Below are positions 1-5,336 of a stretch of DNA of 6,508 bases, piece by piece (within the stretch, counting starts at the first letter, position 1; each line of letters opens with the position of its first letter). The notes beneath the pieces were generated by a model. That model saw nothing but the letters and a program-made list of their open reading frames with translations, had not been told where the DNA came from and did not search any database. Both the position numbers and the translations under genes were made by a program. The DNA lies in contig NZ_JADEXF010000206.1 in assembly GCF_015207245.1 (NCBI RefSeq), positions 1 to 6,508 on the forward strand. Reading direction: 5' to 3'. This DNA comes from Nostoc cf. edaphicum LEGE 07299 (lineage in GTDB: Bacteria > Cyanobacteriota > Cyanobacteriia > Cyanobacteriales > Nostocaceae).

Positions 1-87
1 GACCGTATCATATCCCCTACATTCCCAGAATTGAATTTGACCGCCGAACAGATTTTTCAAGCTGGGCGTTCAGAAAATCAATTATGA
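1..87 (+). CDS. C-terminal fragment of a probable Uma2-family (DUF820) nuclease
   Basis: The first reading frame is open from base 1 to a TGA at 85-87, giving 28 residues that begin DRIISPTFPELNLTAEQIF. This resembles the end of cyanobacterial Uma2 proteins, a very large family with a PD-(D/E)XK nuclease-like fold and mostly unknown role, in which a phrase like 'SPTFPELxLTAxQIF' follows the last strand. The catalytic core lies outside the window, so the family call rests on this tail alone. Its stop overlaps the stop of the convergent U32 gene by six bases, leaving no room for a terminator between them. It could instead be another protein with a similar tail. Confidence 0.6.
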   Translation, partial: DRIISPTFPELNLTAEQIFQAGRSENQL

Positions 88-2715
88 GCGCAGTGCTGAC
101 ACTCCCATAGGGCCACGAGTCACACCCAGTTGATTTTGCAACTTCAACTCACGCCAGAGTTGGGAACCTGTAATCTCACCTTGCAATAATTGACTATAAA
201 AATATATTGTTTTACTCACTTGCTCTGGTGTTTCATTCACAAACTCGATGCGGAAGTGACGTAACCCCAGTTCTATAAGGCGCTGTACGTACTCTGCTCC
301 CGTTTGAGCAGTGCCGTTAAACACAGTATTGCGGCAACCTACATCTGCTTTAATAACGTGTTCGCTGCCTACACGGTCTTTTAATTTCACTTCCTGCTTT
401 TCACAAGGTCGTCCACAGTTGGTATAGTCTGTACCCGTCGAGAGAAAGGCACAAAATACACAATGCTCCATGTGAAACATCGGTATATGCTGATGGATTG
501 TCACCTCAAACCACTGGGGTGGACAACTGGCAAGCAGGTCTTGTAGTTGGGTAATATTTAGGTCATAAGATGCCGTCAGCCGTTCTAAACCAAAGTGTTG
601 CTGAAAGTAGTCTGCTGTTAAGGGATTAGCAACGTTGAGCGAAAAATCTCCGATACAACGGTCTGCTGCAAAGAATTGCAATTGGTCATAATTCCGTATT
701 AGATAGCCATCTGCTTCTGAAGCACGTACCTGCTGCAAAATCCAATTTTCCCCAGGTTTGGTAATTCGGGGTGGTGCAACCCAAATTGTAGGGAGTTGGG
801 AGTTAGGAGTTAAAAGTGAAGAATTCTCTGCTTTGTTTGGTTGTTGTTGGCGCACCACTTGCACGGCTTCTCGATAAGCGCGGGGGTCTTCAAATTCACA
901 GTAAAGTGTTTGGATTCCCGCTTCGAGTGCTGCTTGAAGTTGCTTGAGATTTCGTACTAGGACGATGAGTGAAGGAGATGTAGCTTTAGCTTCGCGCAGG
1001 GTGGGAGATGAGGGGAGTAAGTTTTGGAAAGAGATATCAGAATGTAATTGCCAGGGTTTGGGTTGACTTCGCAATTCTTCCAACTGCACCACGATTTCCC
1101 GCCGCATCCGGTTCAACTCACTTACGGGTAGCATAATAGCACCGCTGAGGTGGTTGGTTAGTGTTCCTAAACAGAAAGGTGTGTTACCGAGACGACCGAA
1201 TTGTTCTTGTAAACGGTCTGTATCTAGGGGTTTAGTGTGTGCTTCAACTAGAGAAATTGCAGACTCTACTTGTACAATATTACCGAGTCGATCGCGGGCG
1301 ATCGCAATTAATGGCTGACCAATTTCTCCATAAATTTCTACATTAATGGGACGCTGAAATTGGGGATTCTCGCCAGCAAAACTCTGACGTAGTTGCTTAT
1401 CGAGTTCTGGATCGCTGGTTTTCCAAATGCGATCGCCTATATGCACTCGGCGCAGGTTCAAGTCATTCCTACCAAAGGTCAGCACACTTTCCTTACCTTT
1501 CGAAACCACCCCATAAACTCGGCCGCCTTGTTCCTTCGCCTCTGGATGACCGCAGTCAAATACAATTCCATCCCCTGGTTTGACAGGCGCTTCCAATTTG
1601 ACTGTTACCTCTTCGTTGTGAATGCGGCTGACTTCACCTAAATAAACCCCACGTTTTTTACCAAAGCGGGCGTGAACTAGTTCCTGATTATTAATTCCGC
1701 CAAACCAGCCCGTATAGAGTCCGCGAGAAAATGCCATTTCTAGGTTGTAGTGTTCTTGGTCTGATTGACCTCTCCCCCAGTTCCTCTGCGCTTCGGAGAG
1801 AGGAGCTTTTATTCCCCCTTCCCTACCAGGGAAGGGGGTTAGGGGGTTAGGTCTTTCCAATTCCGTCATTACACTATCCAAAGCTTGCCGATAAACACGG
1901 GTGACATTAGCAACATACTCTGGAGCTTTCAGACGACCTTCAATTTTGAGACAAGTTACTCCTGATTTCACCAAATCGGGCAGAACGTCTAACCCCGCTA
2001 AGTCTTGAGGACTGAGTAAATATTTGCGCTCTTTTAAATCCACAACTTTCCCATCGGCGATTAAATCGTAGGGCATCCGGCAAGCTTGGGCACATTCACC
2101 TCGGTTAGCAGAACGTCCACCTAAAGCCTCACTAGTCAAACACTGGCCGGAATACGCTACGCACAAAGCACCATGAACAAAAACTTCTAAAGGCAGCGAG
2201 GTTTCTTGTTGGGCAATCTGCTGCTGGATTTTATTGATTTCTTTGAGAGAACATTCACGCGCCAGCACCACCAATTGACAGCCAAGAGATTTGGCAAATT
2301 GCACTCCAGCCGCACTGGTAATTGTCATTTGCGTGGAAGCATGGATGGGAAAATCGGGGGAAAGTTGACGGATGAGACGGCATATACCAATATCTTGAAT
2401 GATCGCTGCATCCACACCAGCTGCAATAATTGTGCGGAGATATTGCTGTGCTTCTGCTAGTTCTTTGGGAAATATGAGTGTGTTGACGGTGACATAACCC
2501 TTTACACCCCGACGGTGCAGGAATGTCATCAATTGAGGTAAGTCCGCTTCAGTAAAATTTTGTGCCCGCATTCTGGCGTTAAACCGATCCAAACCGAAGT
2601 AAATCGCATCTGCCCCATTTTCCACAGCAGCTTTAGCACATTCCCAATTACCTGCTGGTGCGAGTAGTTCGGGACGTTGAAGAGAGAGTTGGGAAAGGGA
2701 GCGATCGCTTTTCAT
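82..2715 (-). CDS. U32-family protein (peptidase U32 with DUF3656), probable RNA-hydroxylation factor of the RlhA/TrhP type
   Basis: The protein has 877 residues. The N-terminal U32 domain starts at about residue 15 (RPELLAPAGN) and carries the family signature around 178-213 (EVFVHGALCVAYSGQC, then NRGECAQACR). Its four cysteines, 185, 192, 208 and 212, have C-x6-C-x15-C-x3-C spacing. A DUF3656-like middle region follows, then a C-terminal half with a second cysteine set at 752, 755, 767 and 771 (MEHCVFC ... CGRPC). Characterised relatives (E. coli RlhA and TrhP) act in prephenate-dependent 5-hydroxylation of 23S rRNA cytidine or tRNA uridine, and U32 relatives UbiU/UbiV bind Fe-S clusters. 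A similar cytoplasmic role is inferred, and protease activity is doubtful. It is longer than E. coli RlhA (about 650 residues), partly because of repeat-derived inserts near residues 287-322, 568-582 and 626-643. The start ATG at 2715 is followed by a HIP1 site within codons 3-6; no clear ribosome binding site is visible. Confidence 0.93.
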   Translation of the reverse strand: MKSDRSLSQLSLQRPELLAPAGNWECAKAAVENGADAIYFGLDRFNARMRAQNFTEADLPQLMTFLHRRGVKGYVTVNTLIFPKELAEAQQYLRTIIAAGVDAAIIQDIGICRLIRQLSPDFPIHASTQMTITSAAGVQFAKSLGCQLVVLARECSLKEINKIQQQIAQQETSLPLEVFVHGALCVAYSGQCLTSEALGGRSANRGECAQACRMPYDLIADGKVVDLKERKYLLSPQDLAGLDVLPDLVKSGVTCLKIEGRLKAPEYVANVTRVYRQALDSVMTELERPNPLTPFPGREGGIKAPLSEAQRNWGRGQSDQEHYNLEMAFSRGLYTGWFGGINNQELVHARFGKKRGVYLGEVSRIHNEEVTVKLEAPVKPGDGIVFDCGHPEAKEQGGRVYGVVSKGKESVLTFGRNDLNLRRVHIGDRIWKTSDPELDKQLRQSFAGENPQFQRPINVEIYGEIGQPLIAIARDRLGNIVQVESAISLVEAHTKPLDTDRLQEQFGRLGNTPFCLGTLTNHLSGAIMLPVSELNRMRREIVVQLEELRSQPKPWQLHSDISFQNLLPSSPTLREAKATSPSLIVLVRNLKQLQAALEAGIQTLYCEFEDPRAYREAVQVVRQQQPNKAENSSLLTPNSQLPTIWVAPPRITKPGENWILQQVRASEADGYLIRNYDQLQFFAADRCIGDFSLNVANPLTADYFQQHFGLERLTASYDLNITQLQDLLASCPPQWFEVTIHQHIPMFHMEHCVFCAFLSTGTDYTNCGRPCEKQEVKLKDRVGSEHVIKADVGCRNTVFNGTAQTGAEYVQRLIELGLRHFRIEFVNETPEQVSKTIYFYSQLLQGEITGSQLWRELKLQNQLGVTRGPMGVSALRS
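792..812. repeat. Three tandem GGAGTTR heptamers inside the U32 gene
   Basis: GGAGTTG at 792-798 is followed by two GGAGTTA units at 799-805 and 806-812. Short tandem heptamers of this kind are a known feature of Nostoc-type genomes, normally between genes. Here they are read in frame on the minus strand and encode part of a serine, leucine, proline and asparagine-rich linker around residues 633-641 of the U32 protein. Confidence 0.7.
974..1016. repeat. Possible dispersed-repeat insert in the U32 gene
   Basis: A purine-rich stretch has GGAGATG at 974-980 and again at 1004-1010, separated by GCTTTAGCTTCGCGC. The latter is a phrase that recalls small dispersed repeats in Nostocales. It encodes a linker of about 15 residues (568-582) rich in serine, proline and alanine, between the middle and C-terminal parts of the U32 protein. 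The repeat call is from recollection of such phrases; no second full copy is in this window. Confidence 0.35.
1768..1851. repeat. Palindromic G/C-rich dispersed repeat inserted in frame in the U32 gene
   Basis: The core is a perfect inverted repeat: CCCCCTTCCCT at 1814-1824, a 3-base loop, and AGGGAAGGGGG at 1828-1838. GGGGGTTAGGG follows at 1835-1845, and a second imperfect CTCT/GAGAG stem lies near 1776-1804. On the minus strand it encodes a stretch starting NPLTPFPGREGG and running to about residue 318. That is the typical translation of a small repeat common between cyanobacterial genes. No stop codon or frame change results. Confidence 0.75.
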
Positions 2716-2775
2716 TAAATTTAGGGAGGGTTAACTAGCACCATAGTGATTTTATCGAAGTTATTGGGGGATGGT

Positions 2776-2812
2776 GCGATCGCTTTTTCATCTGCGGTTC
2801 ATTCAATTCTCT
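2776..2812. repeat. Dispersed 37-base repeat starting with HIP1, copy 1
   Basis: This segment matches 4436-4472 at 34 of 37 positions in the same orientation; all three differences are C/T. It begins with GCGATCGC and contains TCATCTGCGGTTCATTCAAT. It lies in the 242-base gap between the U32 gene and xisH, which otherwise holds only a candidate promoter. Confidence 0.8.
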
Positions 2813-2834
2813 TCTCCTCTGCATCTGGAGTAAG

Positions 2835-2864
2835 TAGACAGGCGAGAAGAAACAGAACTATATT
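2835..2864 (+). promoter_or_regulatory. Candidate promoter for xisHI
   Basis: TAGACA (2835-2840) and TATATT (2859-2864) are separated by 18 bases. Each differs from the sigma-70 consensus at one position. A start just downstream would give a leader of roughly 87 bases before the GTG of xisH. A second, weaker arrangement begins with TTGTCA at 2893. The call is by eye only. Confidence 0.35.
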
Positions 2865-2957
2865 AAATTTAGTTAAAAAAAGTTTCACTAGGTTGTCAAT
2901 GTATTAACAAAATGGAAATTCTTAAATCAAGCACCGCCATAAATTGGAATTAAACCT

Positions 2958-3374
2958 GTGTCTTCTAAAGATGCCTTTCATACAGTTGTCAAAACAGCAC
3001 TTGAGAAAGATGGCTGGTTAATCACTCACGATCCTTATGCTCTCCAGGCAGGAACCCTTGAATTATATGTTGATTTAGGAGCAGAAAAAATTATTGCAGC
3101 CGAAAAACAAGGACAAAAAATAGCTGTTGAAATTAAAAGTTTTTTGAGTCCTTCAAAAATTACAGAACTTTATGCTGCATTAGGACAATTTATTATTTAC
3201 CGAATTGCTTTACAAAAAAAAGAAGCCAATCGCACTTTATATTTAGCGGTTCCTAGTACTGTTTAAAATGAGTTTTTTATCCTTCCATTTATCCAATCTG
3301 TTATTCAAATTAATCAACTCTGTTTACTAATTTATAATATTGAACAGGAGGCAATAGACCAATGGCAAAGCTAG
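2958..3374 (+). pseudogene. xisH: XisH-family protein, interrupted by an in-frame TAA at codon 103
   Basis: The frame starts at GTG 2958; an in-frame TAA 18 bases upstream (2940-2942) and no nearby ATG make this the likely start. Residues 1-102 are classical XisH: KDGWLITHDP, then VDLGAEKIIAAEK and VEIKSF. D39, E58 and K60 fit the PD-(D/E)XK nuclease-like pattern of the family. Codon 103 is TAA (3264-3266). The same frame then continues through 35 sense codons (NEFFILPFIQSV ... AIDQWQS) to a TAG at 3372-3374, giving exactly 138 codons, about the family's normal length. XisH was named for its requirement, with XisF and XisI, in fdxN-element excision in Anabaena, but xisHI pairs occur widely without that element. 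A nonsense mutation (for example TAT to TAA) explains the data best. A sequencing error, readthrough or a still-active 102-residue form (2958-3266) are alternatives. The full frame overlaps xisI by 13 bases. Confidence 0.88.
3346..3351 (+). promoter_or_regulatory. Strong ribosome binding site for xisI
   Basis: A perfect AGGAGG lies 10 bases before the ATG at 3362, inside the distal part of the xisH frame. It lets xisI be translated even though ribosomes on xisH should stop about 80 bases earlier at the internal TAA. Confidence 0.7.
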
Positions 3375-3694
3375 ACGAATATCGACAATATATTAAGAAT
3401 TTACTTCAACAACACGCTAGTATTGTTTGGGATAATCGCATTCAAGCACAGACAATTTTTGATACAGAACACGATCATTATCAATTAGTTTATGTAGGTT
3501 GGCACGAGCAAGACCGTATATATGGGCCTGTTCTGCATCTAGATATTATTAACGAGAAAATCTGGATTCAGCAAGATGGAACAGAGGTAGGAATTGCTAA
3601 TGAATTGGTTGAATTAGGTGTCCCCAAAAAAGATATTATTTTAGCTTTTCAGTTGCCATCTGTGCGTAAATATACAGATTTTGCTATTAATTGA
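3362..3694 (+). CDS. xisI: XisI-family protein
   Basis: The 110-residue product is full length for the family and collinear with XisI throughout. It shows MAKLDEYRQYIKNLL at the start, FDTEHDHYQLVYVGW at about 33-47, then LHLDIINEKIWIQQDGTEVGIANELVELGVPKKDI, ending in YTDFAIN. XisI is known as a partner of XisH. In Anabaena sp. PCC 7120 both are needed with the recombinase XisF for fdxN-element excision, but their biochemical role is unresolved. No recombinase gene is visible here, so an excision role is not supported by context. It follows xisH with a 13-base overlap to the ancestral xisH stop. Its last codons and stop lie in a segment (TTGCTATTAATTGA) also found at 4894-4907, beside the HNH gene, which marks an old junction. 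The partner is now broken, so XisI may act alone or with an XisH encoded elsewhere. Confidence 0.95.
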   Translation: MAKLDEYRQYIKNLLQQHASIVWDNRIQAQTIFDTEHDHYQLVYVGWHEQDRIYGPVLHLDIINEKIWIQQDGTEVGIANELVELGVPKKDIILAFQLPSVRKYTDFAIN

Positions 3695-3753
3695 AGGCTA
3701 GTTTCAATCCGTATTCAACAGCTAATTTTAAGGTTATTGACAATTTCAGCCAT
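3687..3753 (-). pseudogene. Collapsed remnant of a second copy of the ribbon-helix-helix-like gene
   Basis: On the minus strand, ATG at 3753 begins MAEIV exactly as in the gene at 4900-5262. The other end encodes LKLAVEYGLKLAFN and a TAA at 3687-3689, matching that gene's FKVAVERGLKPALN ending. About 298 bases present in the intact copy (4949-5246) are replaced by two bases, and the two ends are out of frame with each other. The 3' part (3682-3735) matches 4895-4948 at about 44 of 54 positions. The start codon and leader (3738-3800) match 5247-5308 almost perfectly, with three mismatches and one extra base. The HNH partner gene is absent: where it would start, xisI ends instead. The remnant is non-coding in practice. 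Confidence 0.82.
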
Positions 3754-3789
3754 TTTCTACAAGCTTGTCTTTTCCTTATGATTGTATCT

Positions 3790-3841
3790 GCGATCGCTCT
3801 CTTGTTCTGCTTCACATCATTGGGTTAAAAAAAGCGATCGC
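3790..3841. repeat. Inverted pair of HIP1 sites upstream of the remnant
   Basis: GCGATCGCT (3790-3798) and AGCGATCGC (3833-3841) form a 9-base inverted repeat around a 34-base loop, next to TTAAAAAAA. The pair corresponds to 5298-5336 upstream of the intact copy, though the loop differs in length. It sits between the convergent ends of xisI and the yoeB gene, so it could help end transcription, but there is no classical hairpin with a T-run. Confidence 0.6.
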
Positions 3842-3875
3842 CTGAGCTAAAATAATATCCCAGCCTCAATAATCT

Positions 3876-4145
3876 TTATTGCTCATAATGATATTTGCAA
3901 GTCAAAATAATCAATAAATCTTCTTGCACTTTGTAAACTAATCTATGTTCATCTGTGATCCGCCTTGACCAGTAACCTTGTAGTTCATATTTTAATGGTT
4001 CTGGCTTCCCTATTCCTGCAAAAGGATCTCTTTGTATATCTCTAATCAGTTCCAAGATTTTTTTGAATATTTTTTTGTCTTCTGTCGCCCACTGACCTAA
4101 TTGTTCAAAAGCTTCTGGTTCAAAGGCAACTTTTTTCATATTCAT
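3876..4145 (-). CDS. yoeB: YoeB-type toxin (Txe/YoeB family mRNA endoribonuclease)
   Basis: The 89-residue product matches YoeB from end to end. KKIFKKILELIRDIQRDPFAGIGKPEPLK is followed by GYWSRRITDEHRLVY and the family ending CKYHY. E49, R68, H86 and Y87 correspond, with a shift of three, to E. coli YoeB E46, R65, H83 and Y84, so the active site is complete. YoeB toxins bind the ribosome A site and cut mRNA at translated codons when their antitoxin is degraded. Translation may begin at ATG 4145 or ATG 4139; the latter gives MKKVAF, closer to the family length. The gene overlaps the end of the upstream antitoxin gene by 20-26 bases and has no clear ribosome binding site of its own, which suggests translational coupling. 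Its downstream end faces xisI. Confidence 0.95.
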   Translation of the reverse strand: MNMKKVAFEPEAFEQLGQWATEDKKIFKKILELIRDIQRDPFAGIGKPEPLKYELQGYWSRRITDEHRLVYKVQEDLLIILTCKYHYEQ

Positions 4146-4371
4146 CTAAATCAACATAAATCAGGTTTCTTTTTTCTACATTCTCCAAAGCTGTGAGTAG
4201 ATGTTTCTTGTTAGTTTCTGATTTCAGAAGATAGGTAGTTTCATCTTCTTCAGTTGGTGTTTCAACTAACACGATGACTTCTACAACAGTTCCTTCTGCT
4301 AATTCCGTTGCAGACAGTTCAATCTTGCCATTTTTTCCGACAATAGCCTTTTGTTTAATCCCACTAAGCAT
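4120..4371 (-). CDS. Antitoxin partner of the YoeB toxin
   Basis: This 83-residue acidic protein is encoded just upstream of, and overlapping, the toxin gene, the standard antitoxin-first order. The N-terminal part (KAIVGKNGKIELSATELAEGTVVEVIVL, about residues 8-35) looks like a beta-rich AbrB-like or DUF104-like domain rather than the usual YefM/Phd fold. The C-terminal part (DETTYLLKSETNKKHLLTALENV, about 43-65) is the toxin-binding helix type seen in YefM antitoxins, where a similar 'ETxYLL' phrase precedes the helix. It should neutralise YoeB and, with it, repress its own promoter. The start at 4371 is supported by AGGA (4375-4378 on the plus strand) a few bases upstream. A weak -10-like TACAAT lies at 4403-4408. 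Confidence 0.85.
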   Translation of the reverse strand: MLSGIKQKAIVGKNGKIELSATELAEGTVVEVIVLVETPTEEDETTYLLKSETNKKHLLTALENVEKRNLIYVDLDEYEKSCL

Positions 4372-4435
4372 AATTCCTATTTACTCCCATATTTACCACC
4401 TTATTGTAACTGTATCTGACTTAGATGAAATTTGG

Positions 4436-4472
4436 GCGATCGCTCTCTCATCTGCGGTTCATTCAATCCTCT
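4436..4472. repeat. Dispersed 37-base repeat starting with HIP1, copy 2
   Basis: This is the partner of 2776-2812 (34 of 37 identical, same orientation). It occupies the gap between the antitoxin gene and the HNH gene and runs 10 bases into the HNH gene, supplying its TGA stop (4463-4465) and last two codons. The repeat may have been captured as the end of that gene, or the first copy may carry a trace of the HNH gene's end. Confidence 0.8.
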
Positions 4473-4894
4473 GGAGGATGCCAACCCGCAAGTACCCAAT
4501 AACTGCGAACTTCTAGTGCATCTGCATCATCGCTCAAATGTAAAACTGCAACAGTTGCTCTACCAGTCGGCGTTTTGCCAACAATACGTAGACCATCTTC
4601 ACTCCAACCAAAATGCTCAAACCAGACTTGAGTACGAGGGTTAAATAGCTTTACCGTTTCGATCGTCTCTGGATCAACCCCTGTCGTTTTATCACTTTTG
4701 TAGCGATTACACAGGGGACAAGCTAGCCACAAGTTTGATTCATCGTTGCTACCACCCTTAGAGATGGGAATAATATGTTCAATTTCCAAACGTGCCATTA
4801 CTAAACGCTGAGGACTCAAGCAATAGCCACATCGGTTTCGAGCATCGGTGCGGACACGACGTTCTATATCTACAGAAATGTAAAAGCGGGCCAT
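4463..4894 (-). CDS. Stand-alone HNH endonuclease
   Basis: The product has 143 residues. The HNH core spans about 20-68: two zinc-type pairs C22/C25 (RCGYC) and C59/C62 (CPLCN), H40 in EIEHIIP, N54 in SNLWL and N63 in CNRYK, so all expected metal- and DNA-contacting residues are present. The C-terminal part (about 75-143) carries a conserved-looking region with FNPRTQVW, FGWSEDGLRIVGKTPTGRA and a final GWHPPED. HNH proteins cut or nick DNA; the target here is unknown. The gene starts 5 bases after the stop of the ribbon-helix-helix-like gene, without its own ribosome binding site, so the two are probably one transcript and translationally coupled. No methylase, phage or intron context is seen. 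I recall the same gene pair as common in cyanobacteria, which suggests a fixed functional unit. Confidence 0.93.
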   Translation of the reverse strand: MARFYISVDIERRVRTDARNRCGYCLSPQRLVMARLEIEHIIPISKGGSNDESNLWLACPLCNRYKSDKTTGVDPETIETVKLFNPRTQVWFEHFGWSEDGLRIVGKTPTGRATVAVLHLSDDADALEVRSYWVLAGWHPPED

Positions 4895-4899
4895 TGCTA

Positions 4900-5262
4900 T
4901 TAATTGAGGGCTGGTTTTAAGCCACGTTCAACAGCTACTTTAAAGGCTCTTGCTTTACTTACTAAGCCACGTCGGTAAACCTGCATGAGTTCATCTAGTT
5001 GACGAACTTCTGCATCATTCAGCTGTCCCTCTCGGTGACGCGCTTGCAAGTCACTGAAAACCTCTTGCTGCTGAGTTTCCATCTGCATATCGCACATAGC
5101 CAAAACCTGATCGTCAGGTAATGACTCCATAGGTAGTTCGGTAATGGCGCGGTCAATCCATTCTAGCAATACATCTTCAAGTCGCCGATGTGTGAAAGCA
5201 GCGATTTCCTTTGCTTTTTGTGCCAGTGTTTCAGGAAGTTGAAGGGTGACAATTTCAGCCAT
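4900..5262 (-). CDS. Ribbon-helix-helix-like small protein upstream of the HNH nuclease
   Basis: This 120-residue protein has no named function I recognise. Residues 3-41 (EIVTLQLPETLAQKAKEIAA ... RRLEDVLLEWIDRAI) have the strand-helix-helix pattern of ribbon-helix-helix DNA-binding domains. Residues 45-105 are acidic and glutamine-rich, probably helical (DDQVLAMCDMQMETQQQEVF, then LNDAEVRQLDELMQVYRRGLV). The end is KVAVERGLKPALN. The upstream position, small size, possible DNA-binding start and 5-base spacing to the nuclease gene fit an antitoxin-like or regulatory partner; that role is inference. Translation begins at ATG 5262, with AGGT 6 bases upstream. A degraded second copy lies at 3687-3753. 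Confidence 0.82.
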   Translation of the reverse strand: MAEIVTLQLPETLAQKAKEIAAFTHRRLEDVLLEWIDRAITELPMESLPDDQVLAMCDMQMETQQQEVFSDLQARHREGQLNDAEVRQLDELMQVYRRGLVSKARAFKVAVERGLKPALN

Positions 5263-5288
5263 TTTCTACCTGCTTGCTTTTACTTATG

Positions 5289-5294
5289 ATTGTA
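5289..5294 (-). promoter_or_regulatory. Candidate -10 element of the ribbon-helix-helix/HNH operon
   Basis: TACAAT on the minus strand lies 26 bases before the ATG at 5262. The same hexamer and its surroundings are kept in the remnant copy (3781-3786), in a leader that is better conserved between copies than the coding ends. No good -35 is visible; a HIP1 site begins only three bases upstream. Confidence 0.4.
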
Positions 5295-5297
5295 TCT

Positions 5298-5336
5298 GCG
5301 ATCGCTCTGCATCTTCTGGTTAAAAAGAGCGATCGC
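5298..5336. repeat. Perfect 11-base inverted repeat made of HIP1 sites
   Basis: GCGATCGCTCT (5298-5308) and AGAGCGATCGC (5326-5336) can pair perfectly around a 17-base loop. It lies directly upstream of the candidate -10 of the minus-strand operon. It might be an operator or a cruciform-prone site, or only HIP1 enrichment; an equivalent pair exists at 3790-3841. Confidence 0.65.

Noticed and set aside
1393..1641. Plus-strand open frame of 82 codons
   Set aside because: It lies wholly inside the U32 gene on the opposite strand, has no family resemblance and is explained as a shadow.
2206..2460. Plus-strand open frame of 84 codons
   Set aside because: It is antisense to the most conserved cysteine-rich part of the U32 gene; cysteine and histidine content there is a by-product of that coding sequence.
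3264..3266. Programmed recoding or stop-codon readthrough in xisH
   Set aside because: TAA followed by A is an efficient stop and no downstream stem-loop is obvious; a nonsense mutation is simpler, so readthrough is kept only as an alternative.
3269..3361. Restart ATG at 3269 just after the internal TAA of xisH
   Set aside because: It is in a different frame from xisH, gives a low-complexity short peptide and has no ribosome binding site.
2958..3694. Complete fdxN-type excision element
   Set aside because: No recombinase gene or flanking attachment-site repeats are visible; only the accessory pair is present.
3759..3768. ACAAGCTTGT palindrome as an operator
   Set aside because: It is absent from the matching leader of the intact copy and is short enough to be chance.
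3790..3841. Rho-independent terminator between xisI and yoeB
   Set aside because: The inverted repeat has a 34-base loop and no T-run follows the stem on either strand in the right place; it is better described as paired HIP1 sites.
4274..4644. Two overlapping plus-strand open frames
   Set aside because: They run antisense across the antitoxin and HNH genes, both of which are well supported, and show no family similarity.
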